From the NCBI GenBank assembly GCA_021794835.1, contig JAJYQA010000029.1, positions 111,090 to 175,089 on the forward strand: 64,000 nucleotides of DNA, in the 5' to 3' direction. Made by a program: the position numbers and the translations under genes. The stretch is from Actinomycetes bacterium (GTDB lineage Bacteria; Actinomycetota; Aquicultoria; Aquicultorales; Aquicultoraceae). Under the pieces are notes generated by a model. It was not told the origin of the DNA. It saw only the letters and a list, made by a program, of their open reading frames with translations, and ran no database searches. Every line of letters begins with the position of its first letter. Position 1 is the first letter of the stretch. This document shows, piece after piece, positions 31,665 through 40,324 of the stretch.

Positions 31665-33170
31665 ATGAAGGTTTTGGACCACAATGAACTGTTTAAGCAT
31701 CCGGAATATATCGAACAATTTGAGAATAAAAAGAAATTTGAAGACATGGCTTCCAGTGAGAAGGTTAAAGAAGTTGCCGAGTGGACGAAGACAGAGGAGT
31801 ACAAGGAGCTTAACTTTGCCCGCAAGCACGTAAAGATAAACCCCGTAAAGGCATGTCAGCCTCTAGGCGCGCTTCTCTGCGCAGGAGGATTTGAGGCTAC
31901 GTTGCCTTTCGTCCAGGGAGCCCAGGGTTGCGCTGCGTATTTTAGAAGTCACCTAGCCAGGCATTTTAAAGAACCCAGCACCGCGGTTTCGACATCCATG
32001 ACCGAGGATGCGGCGGTGTTTGGCGGTATGAACAACATGCTGGAGGGTTTGGAGAACGCATACACACTATATAAGCCAGAGATGTTTGCCGTTTTCACCA
32101 CTTGTATGGCGGAGGTTATTGGCGACGACCTTGGTGCATACGTAAGATCGGCTCGCGGTAAAGGCGCTATTCCAGATGACTTACCCGTGCCGTTTGCCCA
32201 TACCCCAAGTTTTGTTGGTTCCCATGTCACCGGCTATGACAATATGATGAAGAGTATTTTGAGCACTCTCACTGAGGGCAAAAAGGGTGAGCCGAACGGG
32301 AAACTAAACGTGATTATGGGCTTCGACACTTATACCGGCAATTACAGAGAGATGAAGAGGATTCTCGATATTATGGGCGTCAAGCATACGATACTTGCCA
32401 ATATAAGCGATACCTATGATTCGCCTAATACCGGTAAATATAAAATGTATCCGGGCGGCACACCTTTGGCGGATGCAGCCGACTCGGCAAACGCAATAGG
32501 CACCGTTGCACTTCAGAAGTCCTCGACCCACAAGACCATCGAGTTCATTAAGAGCGAGTGGGTACAGAAGACTGCAACCGTCATACCTATCGGCATAAGG
32601 AACACCGATAAGTTCTTCGATGAAGTAAGTAAAATTACCGGCAAATCCATCCCAAAAGAGATCGAGGATGAAAGAGGACGGGCGGTCGATGCGATGATTG
32701 ACTCGCATCCGTACGTCCATGGCAAGAGATTTGCCCTGACCGGTGACCCAGACCTTCTATTAGGGCTAATTAGCTTTGTTATGGAGATGGGCGGATACCC
32801 GACTCATATTATCTGCACGAATGGTGACAAGAAATTTAAAGAAGAAGCCCAAGAACTCTTGAGCGAAAGCCCATTTGGAATCCATGGCCAGGTTTATACC
32901 AATAAAGACATGTGGCACTTAAGGTCGCTTATGTTTACCGATCCGGTCGATTTACTAATAGGAAACTCCTACGCAAAGTTCCTCTGGAGAGATGTTGGAA
33001 CACCGCTGGTAAGGATAGGCTTCCCGTTGTTTGACCGCCACCACTTACACCGGTATCCAATCATCGGATACCAGGGCGTGTTAAATTTGGTGAACTGGAT
33101 TGTAAACACAGTACTCGATGAGCTTGATCGAGAAAGTATGTATACTTCTAGTTTTGATGTAATCAGATAG
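31665..33170 (+). CDS. nifK: Nitrogenase MoFe protein beta chain
   Basis: NPVKACQPLGALLCAGGFEATLPFVQGAQGCAAYFRSHLARHFKEP, FTTCMAEVIGDD; all three P-cluster Cys present; ORF opens at GTG 31656. Confidence 0.97.
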   Translation: MKVLDHNELFKHPEYIEQFENKKKFEDMASSEKVKEVAEWTKTEEYKELNFARKHVKINPVKACQPLGALLCAGGFEATLPFVQGAQGCAAYFRSHLARHFKEPSTAVSTSMTEDAAVFGGMNNMLEGLENAYTLYKPEMFAVFTTCMAEVIGDDLGAYVRSARGKGAIPDDLPVPFAHTPSFVGSHVTGYDNMMKSILSTLTEGKKGEPNGKLNVIMGFDTYTGNYREMKRILDIMGVKHTILANISDTYDSPNTGKYKMYPGGTPLADAADSANAIGTVALQKSSTHKTIEFIKSEWVQKTATVIPIGIRNTDKFFDEVSKITGKSIPKEIEDERGRAVDAMIDSHPYVHGKRFALTGDPDLLLGLISFVMEMGGYPTHIICTNGDKKFKEEAQELLSESPFGIHGQVYTNKDMWHLRSLMFTDPVDLLIGNSYAKFLWRDVGTPLVRIGFPLFDRHHLHRYPIIGYQGVLNLVNWIVNTVLDELDRESMYTSSFDVIR

Positions 33171-33171
33171 T

Positions 33172-33262
33172 GGGTCTAGAACGTGGGTCAGCGTTGGATT
33201 GAAGGTCTAGAATTGTGGGTCAGCATTCAGCTATCAGCTTGAATGTCTAGAATGCGGGTTCA
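33172..33262 (+). repeat. Degenerate tandem repeat, unit about 32-40 bp
   Basis: GGTCTAGAAcGTGGGTCAGCgTTgGATTGAA / GGTCTAGAATtGTGGGTCAGCaTT... / TGTCTAGAATGCGGGTTC. Confidence 0.6.
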
Positions 33263-33288
33263 CAAGATGATATTCCGGCCCCTTCTCT

Positions 33289-33333
33289 GTCATCCCGAGC
33301 GGAGGCCGATAGGCCGGAGTCGAGGTATCTGGA
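33289..33333 (+). repeat. Dispersed GTCATyssGAG...ATCT-type repeat
   Basis: GTCATCCCGAGCGGAGGCCGATAGGCCGGAGTCGAGGTATCTGG; similar to 41112-41170. Confidence 0.5.
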
Positions 33334-33455
33334 GAGCAGTAAGTTTTATTAGTAGAAAGAGCGTCTAAGCTTGAATAGAGCAAACAATAGAAGATGGTTT
33401 TAGCTGACAGCTGACAGCTTTTCTAAAAGCTAAAAGCTGAGAGCTGACAGCTAAT

Positions 33456-36176
33456 TTGGAGGTGAACACTATGCAAACGAGCATGAATAAGTTAATAGAG
33501 AGCAACTGCTCAGTTGAAAAAAAGGATAAAATTTGCCGGTCAAGAGGTGGCGAGTCCTGTGCATTTGACGGGGCAATGATAGTGCTTCAACCTATTGCTG
33601 ATGCCGCGCATGTCGTTCATGGACCGATTGCTTGTTCAGGTAACTCGTGGGAAGGAAGAGGCACTCTCTCATCAAAAGGCGATCTTCATAGGATGGGCTT
33701 TACAACAGACATGAGCGAGGTAGATATAATATATGGCTCTGAAGAGAAGCTATATAACGCCATTATCCATACCTATAAAGCTGTAAAGCCAAAGGCGATT
33801 TTTGTCTACTCTACCTGTGTGAGTGGTCTAATCGGTGAGGACGTCGAAGCTGTTTGCAAGAGAGCCGAGGAATTTCTAAATCATCAATCGACAATCAAAG
33901 TGATTCCTGTCAACTCACCTGGCTTTGTTGGGCCCAAGAACCTTGGGAACAGGATTGCCGGCGAGGTACTCCTTAATCAAGTAATAGGTACAGGCGAGCC
34001 TAACTATACTACACCATACGACATTAACCTCATAGGTGAATACAACATAGCTGGAGACTTGTGGCTCATCGAACCACTCCTAAAAGATGCTGGCATAAGA
34101 ATCCTCTCAAGAATAACTGGAGATGCAACTTTTGAAGAGATAACTTACGCACACAGGGCAAAGCTAAACGTTGTTGTCTGCAGCAGGGCTCTTATCAATA
34201 TCGCGAGAGAGATGGAAAGAAAATATGGTATCCCCTATGTTGAGGTGTCTTTCTTTGGGAAGACAGAGATAGCAAAAGCACTAAGAGCGATAGCCGAAAA
34301 GCTTGAAGGGTCCAGAGTCCAGGGATTGTCATTGCGAGGAGGCTGCGAAGCAGCCGACGTGGCAATCTCAAATCCGTTACCCAACAGAGAGATGATCGAG
34401 TCTGTAATCCAAAAAGAAGAGCAAAAACTTAAAGACAGGCTCAAACCATATCATCATCTTAAAGGTAAAAGAGCTGTCTTATATACAGGTGGAGTTAAAA
34501 GCTGGTCGCTCATCTCAGCTCTTCAAGACCTTGGAATTGAGATAGTTGCTGTGGGCACAAAAAAGAGCACATTCGAAGACGAAGAGAAAATGCGTAAGCT
34601 AATGGGCGAGAACGCACCCCTGGTTGAAGATGTAGCGGCGAAAAACCTTCTTTGGCTTATGAAGGAAGGGAAGGCAGATATGCTTATCGCCGGAGGCCGG
34701 AATCAATACCTAGCGGCGAAGGAAGGCTACCCGTTTGTCGACGTAAACCAGGAGAGACATATCGCCTATGCAGGATATGAGGGGCTTGTAAATCTTGCTG
34801 AGCAGATTAGCAACAGTATCGAGTTTTTCAGACGTCAGCAAAAGACCATGATTTTAAAGCACGAGATGGGCGGTAGGCAACTAGTGGCTAGTGATGACCG
34901 CGAATCGTCTAGGGCCAAAGACTTGCTCATAAACCCGCTTAAACACTCGCCAACGCTCGGTGTTGCAATAGCATTTCAAGGAGTGCATAACGCGCTCCCG
35001 ATAATTCACGGAGCGCAAGGCTGTAGTTTTCTTGGCAAGGTTCTTATAACAAATCACTTCAGAGAACCAATCGCTTTAGCAAGCACAAAGCTTTTTGCCG
35101 AAGATGTAATTATGGGAAGCGATGAGTCCCTGGTCAAAGTGATCCAAAGTTTCGTGGATAAGGACCATCCTGATGTTATAGGTATCCTGTCATCTGGGCT
35201 TTCTGAGGTTAAAGGCGATGATGTAGCCGGTACCATCAAAGCTCTGAAGATGCCATCTATGAGGCCAACTGCGCTCGTACATATCTCAACACCCGATTAC
35301 GATGGCGGACTTGAGACAGGGTATGCGAGAGCAGTTGAAGAGCTCTTGAGCTTAGCCGATAGCACTCTGCATCCAATCGATGGCATGATATCTTTTGATA
35401 AGCAGATAAATGTTTTAGTTGGCTCTCACCTTACACCAGCTGACTTCACCGAGCTACGAGAGATAATGGAGTCATTTGGCCTTAATCCGATTATTTTGCC
35501 GGACCTGTCTGCACTTGATGGGAGTAGACAAGGATTTTCAGCTATTGCAATTGGTGGGACCAAGCTTGGCGAGGTAAAGGCAATGCGCCTATCTAGCTTC
35601 ACGATAGCAATAGGCGCAAGCATGGAGACTGCGGCAAAAACCCTAGAAGAAAAATTCGGCATAGATTATAGGTTATTCGACAGTATATCAGGGTTAAGGG
35701 ACACTGATACCTTTATGGAATTGCTCTCGAACTTAAGTCAAAAGCCCATCCCGGCAAAATATGATAGACAGAGAAGAGTTCTAATAGACGGGATGAGGGA
35801 TGCTCACTCTTATCTAAGCGGCAGAAAGATCTGTCTTGCCCTTGAGCCGGACCTGTCGATTCAAACATCGAGATGGCTCTACGAGGCAGGATCCGATGTA
35901 GATTTAGCGGTACTTCCTACGCCTTCAATATCCACAAAAAAGATTTTGGCAAAAGATACTACTGTTAGCGATCTTTTTTCTATAGACGGAAAGTTCGATG
36001 TTTTAATCGCAAACTCCCACGGTGAAGATGCAGCAAGAAGGTTGGGAGTGCCGCTATATCAAATAGGATTTCCTGTATATAAAGTTTTAGGCAACAATAC
36101 GAGGGTCTCAATTGGATATAGAGGGACACTCGTAACAATAAACGACGTCGCTAACATCATGACGGTGAATAGGTGA
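33456..36176 (+). CDS. nifEN: Fused nitrogenase cofactor scaffold NifE-NifN
   Basis: NifE half: CRSRGGESCAFDGAMIVLQPIADAAHVVHGPIACSGNSW, STCVSGLIGED; NifN half: HSPTLGVAIAFQGVHNALPIIHGAQGCSFLGKVLITNHFREPI, SSGLSEVKGDDV; single 906-codon ORF. Confidence 0.93.
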   Translation: MEVNTMQTSMNKLIESNCSVEKKDKICRSRGGESCAFDGAMIVLQPIADAAHVVHGPIACSGNSWEGRGTLSSKGDLHRMGFTTDMSEVDIIYGSEEKLYNAIIHTYKAVKPKAIFVYSTCVSGLIGEDVEAVCKRAEEFLNHQSTIKVIPVNSPGFVGPKNLGNRIAGEVLLNQVIGTGEPNYTTPYDINLIGEYNIAGDLWLIEPLLKDAGIRILSRITGDATFEEITYAHRAKLNVVVCSRALINIAREMERKYGIPYVEVSFFGKTEIAKALRAIAEKLEGSRVQGLSLRGGCEAADVAISNPLPNREMIESVIQKEEQKLKDRLKPYHHLKGKRAVLYTGGVKSWSLISALQDLGIEIVAVGTKKSTFEDEEKMRKLMGENAPLVEDVAAKNLLWLMKEGKADMLIAGGRNQYLAAKEGYPFVDVNQERHIAYAGYEGLVNLAEQISNSIEFFRRQQKTMILKHEMGGRQLVASDDRESSRAKDLLINPLKHSPTLGVAIAFQGVHNALPIIHGAQGCSFLGKVLITNHFREPIALASTKLFAEDVIMGSDESLVKVIQSFVDKDHPDVIGILSSGLSEVKGDDVAGTIKALKMPSMRPTALVHISTPDYDGGLETGYARAVEELLSLADSTLHPIDGMISFDKQINVLVGSHLTPADFTELREIMESFGLNPIILPDLSALDGSRQGFSAIAIGGTKLGEVKAMRLSSFTIAIGASMETAAKTLEEKFGIDYRLFDSISGLRDTDTFMELLSNLSQKPIPAKYDRQRRVLIDGMRDAHSYLSGRKICLALEPDLSIQTSRWLYEAGSDVDLAVLPTPSISTKKILAKDTTVSDLFSIDGKFDVLIANSHGEDAARRLGVPLYQIGFPVYKVLGNNTRVSIGYRGTLVTINDVANIMTVNR
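34310..34373 (+). repeat. Dispersed intergenic-type repeat inserted in frame within nifEN
   Basis: GTCCAGAGTCCAGGGATTGTCATTGCGAGGAGGCTGCGAAGCAGCCGACGTGGCAATCTCAAA; same type as intergenic 37806-37839 TCATTGCAGCAAAGCGACGTGCAATCTCAAA. Confidence 0.7.
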
Positions 36177-36279
36177 ATCAAGGAAAATTGCGAATTTCGA
36201 ATGTTTAATTGCGAATTAAAGACCGGTTAATTGGTTAATCGGTAAGTGGGTGAGCCGATGAACTGGTGAACCAGAAAAT

Positions 36280-36300
36280 GTAGTTGCCGGTTTATCGGGC
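36280..36300 (+). repeat. GTAG-footed hairpin repeat copy 4
   Basis: GTAGTTGCCGGTTTATCGGGC. Confidence 0.6.
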
Positions 36301-36413
36301 ATTAATTCCCCTCCCTGATGGGAGAGGCTAGGGGAGGGTGATTGCCCTCGTTACTTGCTTTCATTCTGTGAGCTATGACCAATGACCTATCACCTAAAAT
36401 AGGGAGTGAAATC

Positions 36414-36809
36414 GTGAAAGTGGCTTTTGCGACAACTGATGGTGTTAATGTAGACGAACACTTTGGCAGGTCAGGATTATTTGCTGTATATGAAATCTCG
36501 GCTAGGGGATATGAGCTCGTAGAGAACAGGAAGTTTGCGGAAGGCAAAGACAAGGCCGTTGAAGATACCAAAGGCAATGAAGTCGAGCACGACAATATAA
36601 TGCGAAACAAGGTGGATAGGCTATCCGATTGCAAAATCATCTTTTTTACAAACATCGGCAGTCCATCGGCGGCAAGGCTTGTCAACAAAGGCTTGATGCC
36701 AGTAAAGGTCAAAAAGGTCGGCCCCATAGAGAACGAGTTAGAAAAACTCATGGATACCATCAACGCCTCGCCACCCCCGTGGCTTAAGAAAATTTTGAAC
36801 GGTAAATAA
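36414..36809 (+). CDS. nifX: NifX/NifY-type dinitrogenase iron-molybdenum cofactor-binding protein
   Basis: VKVAFATTDGVNVDEHFGRSGLFAVYEI; probable GTG start at 36414. Confidence 0.85.
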   Translation: MKVAFATTDGVNVDEHFGRSGLFAVYEISARGYELVENRKFAEGKDKAVEDTKGNEVEHDNIMRNKVDRLSDCKIIFFTNIGSPSAARLVNKGLMPVKVKKVGPIENELEKLMDTINASPPPWLKKILNGK

Positions 36810-36864
36810 GTAAACCGGTGAACTGGAAAGACTAGTAAATCGGTTAATCGGTAAATCATAAAAT

Positions 36865-36886
36865 GTAGTTGCCCGATTTATCGGGC
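36865..36886 (+). repeat. GTAG-footed hairpin repeat copy 5
   Basis: GTAGTTGCCCGATTTATCGGGC. Confidence 0.65.
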
Positions 36887-37043
36887 CTTCCACGGTGAAT
36901 AGGTAAATAGGTGAAATGGTTTAGGGTGAGAGGATAGATTCCTCCTTCTTGATGGGGGAGGTTAGGTGGGGGTGAAGGCCCTCGTTACTTACCTTCATCT
37001 ATGACCTAAGCAGCTTTGAGCTAATTTATGGGAGGTAATAAGG

Positions 37044-37361
37044 ATGAAAATGATCCGAGCGTTTATAAGGCCGGAGAAAGAGCAGGAGGTAGTCTTGGCG
37101 CTCGAAGGAGCGGGATTTCCATCCCTTACTAAAATGCCGGTCTTTGGAAGAGGGAAGCAGAAAGGACTACAGGTTGGCCCAGTACGCTACGATGAGCTTC
37201 CAAAAACCCTGATCATGACAGTTGTTGATGACGAAGACGCGGAGAAAGTAATAGGCCTAATTCGAGATAAGGCATGGACCGGATTTATCGGTGATGGCAA
37301 GGTTTTCGTAAGTCCAGTAGAGGCGGCGTATACGGTCAGAACCGGGGAGGCCATCCTATGA
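37044..37361 (+). CDS. nifI1: Nitrogenase PII-type regulator NifI1
   Basis: MKMIRAFIRPEKEQEVVLALEGAGFPSLTKMPVFGRGKQKGLQVG; GDGKVFVSPVEAAYTVRTGE. Confidence 0.93.
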   Translation: MKMIRAFIRPEKEQEVVLALEGAGFPSLTKMPVFGRGKQKGLQVGPVRYDELPKTLIMTVVDDEDAEKVIGLIRDKAWTGFIGDGKVFVSPVEAAYTVRTGEAIL

Positions 37362-37774
37362 AAGAGATCACGGCTATCATTAGAAGAGACAAAGTGCCCG
37401 AGACAAAGAAAGTGCTTGAAGAACTTGGCTACCCATCTCTAACACTTCAGAGCGTCGAAGGAAGAGGAATGCAAAAAGGCGATATGTGTGTCGATATGGA
37501 TGACGAAATGCCGGAGAGCTTTTGCACAGCCGTGAGACTCAAACCAACATCATCGACTTACGCACTCGAGCACTCGTTACCAAAGGTTGCTCTGTTTGTA
37601 CCCAAGAGAATGCTCACAATGATAGTCCCCGATGATCTAGTAACTAAGATCGTAAAGTCGTTGATCAAGGTCAATCAGACAGGAAGGCATGGAGATGGAA
37701 AAATATTTGTCTCTCCAATAGAAAATGCCATAAGGATAAGAACTGGCGAGAAGAATGGAGAATCGATCGCGTAA
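37358..37774 (+). CDS. nifI2: Nitrogenase PII-type regulator NifI2
   Basis: MKEITAIIRRDKVPETKKVLEELGYPSLTLQSVEGRGMQKG; GDGKIFVSPIENAIRIRTGE. Confidence 0.93.
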   Translation: MKEITAIIRRDKVPETKKVLEELGYPSLTLQSVEGRGMQKGDMCVDMDDEMPESFCTAVRLKPTSSTYALEHSLPKVALFVPKRMLTMIVPDDLVTKIVKSLIKVNQTGRHGDGKIFVSPIENAIRIRTGEKNGESIA

Positions 37775-37805
37775 AAATCAGCCAATAGCCAAATAGCCAA
37801 TAGAT

Positions 37806-37839
37806 TGTCATTGCAGCAAAGCGACGTGCAATCTCAAAA
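37806..37839 (+). repeat. Dispersed TCATTG...GCAATCTC repeat
   Basis: GTCATTGCAGCAAAGCGACGTGCAATCTCAAAAA. Confidence 0.55.
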
Positions 37840-37869
37840 ACACTTAAATTAATGAGGGAGCGGTAGGAT

Positions 37870-38154
37870 ATGACTTCGACACAGGTTGTCAGCTATACAA
37901 GGGGTGGGCAGGCATGGATTCCTAAATACCTTGAATCTATTGACGAAGAGAGGTGTATTGGATGTGGGCGGTGCTATAAAGTTTGCGGAAGAAACGTCCT
38001 TGAACTTATAGAGAAACCCTTTGAGGGAGAAGACGAGTATGGGGATGATATGGGCAATAGGGTAATGTCGGTTGCCCACCCTGAAGATTGCATTGGCTGT
38101 GAAGCATGCAACAGGGTATGCACCAAGAAGTGCCACATCCACGTAGAAGCCTAG
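37870..38154 (+). CDS. nif-associated 2[4Fe-4S] ferredoxin (ferredoxin III type)
   Basis: CIGCGRCYKVCGRNVLELIEK...EDCIGCEACNRVCTKKCHIH within nif cluster. Confidence 0.88.
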   Translation: MTSTQVVSYTRGGQAWIPKYLESIDEERCIGCGRCYKVCGRNVLELIEKPFEGEDEYGDDMGNRVMSVAHPEDCIGCEACNRVCTKKCHIHVEA

Positions 38155-38445
38155 GGAATTTCGAACTACGAATTTCGAATGTCGAATTAAAGACCAGTAA
38201 ATCGGTAACTGGTATCTGGTATCGGCTATTAGGAGATAAAATCGGATACCTGTTACCAGATGCCAGATAGTTACTTGCTTTCATTCTGTGAACTATTAGC
38301 TGTCAGCTATGAGCTAATTTATTTATCCACCTGTGCAACTTCTCAACCTCACACTTTATCCCCCTGTCTAACGGCAAACAAGAACAAAGCCTCTATGATT
38401 TAAAAAGCAAAACGATTATTTTGTTTGAACGGAAAGGAGGCAAAT

Positions 38446-39312
38446 ATGTCAGCAATAGCAGTACATGGACATCCATGCTTCGACGAATCATCGCATAATA
38501 GCGTTGGTAGAATGCACATCTCTGTGGCGCCTGCATGTAACATAAAGTGCCGCTACTGCCATCGCGAAATAGGTAGTGCGGACAATCGTCCTGGCGTAGC
38601 TTACAAAATACTAAGCCCATTTGAGGCCCTTGAAGCAGTTGAGAAAGTGGTTTCCCTAGATAAGAGTATCCAGGTCGTAGCTGTCGCGGGCCCTGGAGAT
38701 GCTTTGGCCAATGAAGCATCTTTCAAGTCACTTAAACTCATTAACGAGAGATTCCCCAGCTTAAAAAAGTGTATAAGCACCAACGGATTGCGGTTAGCTG
38801 AGAGAATTGATGATTTGGTGTCCGTTGGTGTATCGACAATCTCAGTAACTGTTAATGCCATCGATCCAGAGATCGGTCGGCAGTTTTATAAAAGGGCCTA
38901 TCTAGATGGCCGCATATATCGAGAGGATGCATTTGATATACTGGCCGAGCGCCAAATCGCTGGGATAAAAGCTGCCGCAAGTAAGGGACTTGCGGTAAAG
39001 ATAAACACGGTACTTGTCCCCAAATTGAACGCTGAGCACATCGAAGAGTTGGCCAAGGCCATGCATGAGGCTGGTGCCTATCTTATGAATATCATGCCAC
39101 TAAAACCATTGGGTGAGATGAGCACCTACCGCGCTCCGACTTGCCTTGACCTAGAGGATGCAAGACACAAGGCAGAGCAGCATATCCTGGTTTTCAGGTT
39201 ATGTAAGCAATGCCGGGCAGATGCGGTTGGTATACCTGGACTTGAGCGTGAGCACGGTGGATACAACCAAACCTTAAGCGAGATACTACCGGCAGTACCT
39301 TTGTATCACTAG
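38446..39312 (+). CDS. nifB: Radical SAM FeMo-co biosynthesis protein NifB
   Basis: HPCFDESSHNSVGRMHISVAPACNIKCRYCHR, AGPGDALANEASF, CISTNGL, LCKQCRADAVG; ORF opens at 38425. Confidence 0.92.
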   Translation: MSAIAVHGHPCFDESSHNSVGRMHISVAPACNIKCRYCHREIGSADNRPGVAYKILSPFEALEAVEKVVSLDKSIQVVAVAGPGDALANEASFKSLKLINERFPSLKKCISTNGLRLAERIDDLVSVGVSTISVTVNAIDPEIGRQFYKRAYLDGRIYREDAFDILAERQIAGIKAAASKGLAVKINTVLVPKLNAEHIEELAKAMHEAGAYLMNIMPLKPLGEMSTYRAPTCLDLEDARHKAEQHILVFRLCKQCRADAVGIPGLEREHGGYNQTLSEILPAVPLYH

Positions 39313-39354
39313 AACCAAGTAACAGATCAGTGACATTTAGACGAGGTGAAAATC

Positions 39355-40245
39355 ATGAAAAAGATAGAAACACCAGCTAAGAGTTTAAAGATAGGGAGCC
39401 CGGATAGTAGGTTTAAATGGGTAAGCCTCGTGCTAAGTGTAGTCATGTTAATCCTATTTGTCACTATGGCTACATTTCTTGCAGGCTGTTCAGGTGGGAA
39501 ATCTAGCCCAGCATCAGCAAATCAAGAAAACTTACAAAAGGCAAATACACCGGTAGGATTAACCGTCTCGGCTGCCGTAAGCCTTAAAGATGCTCTTGAA
39601 AAAATTGCTCCTAGCTTTGAGAAAAAGGAAAACGCTAAGCTCTTCTTTAACTTTGGCTCCTCCGGTGATCTACAGACTCAGGTAGAACAAGGTGCCCCAG
39701 TAGATATATTTATATCAGCTGGCAAGAAACAGATAGACGCTCTTGCTCAAGAGGGTCTTATCAAAAAAAAGAGTTGCTTTAACTGGCTCGGAAACGATCT
39801 TGTCGTTGTTGTACCGAAAACAAGTAAGATGCATATTGCAAAACTTGCGGACTTGACCACATCTAACCTAAACAAGATCGCAATCGGTGAGCCGGAGTCT
39901 GTGCCGGCAGGCCAATACTCAAAGGAAACACTTGAAAAAGCAGGTATCTGGTTAGCTCTTCAACCAAAGATAGTCATGGCTGAAGACGTCCGTCAAGTCT
40001 TAGGCTACGTCGAGACAGGAAACGTCGATGCGGGCTTTGTCTATAGCTCGGATGCCGCTATTTCACAAGGCGTTAAGATCATCCTAAGAGTACCAGACAA
40101 TTATCATAAGCCAATTGTTTATCCTGTAGCAATGATTGCAAGCTCAAGACAAGCTAAGATCGCAGCAAAATTTGAGGATTATCTAAAGAGCCCGGAAGTC
40201 TTAAAGGTTCTGGGAGAGTTCGGTTTTAAGATTATTGCTAAATAA
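39355..40245 (+). CDS. modA: Molybdate ABC transporter substrate-binding lipoprotein
   Basis: Lipobox FLAGCSG; SAAVSLKDALEKIAPSFEKK, FNFGSSGDLQTQVEQGAPVDIFISAGKKQIDAL. Confidence 0.92.
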   Translation: MKKIETPAKSLKIGSPDSRFKWVSLVLSVVMLILFVTMATFLAGCSGGKSSPASANQENLQKANTPVGLTVSAAVSLKDALEKIAPSFEKKENAKLFFNFGSSGDLQTQVEQGAPVDIFISAGKKQIDALAQEGLIKKKSCFNWLGNDLVVVVPKTSKMHIAKLADLTTSNLNKIAIGEPESVPAGQYSKETLEKAGIWLALQPKIVMAEDVRQVLGYVETGNVDAGFVYSSDAAISQGVKIILRVPDNYHKPIVYPVAMIASSRQAKIAAKFEDYLKSPEVLKVLGEFGFKIIAK

Positions 40246-40324
40246 ATTCATGGTAACGATAAGCTTTTTGTCTATATTCGGCCTAAATCTATGGCGAAAA
40301 AGATCTATTGTATGGAGGTAGCAA

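Noticed and set aside
36180-36400. Possible CRISPR array in the repeat-rich nif intergenes
   Set aside because: Repeats are short, degenerate and lack regularly sized unique spacers; no cas genes are present.
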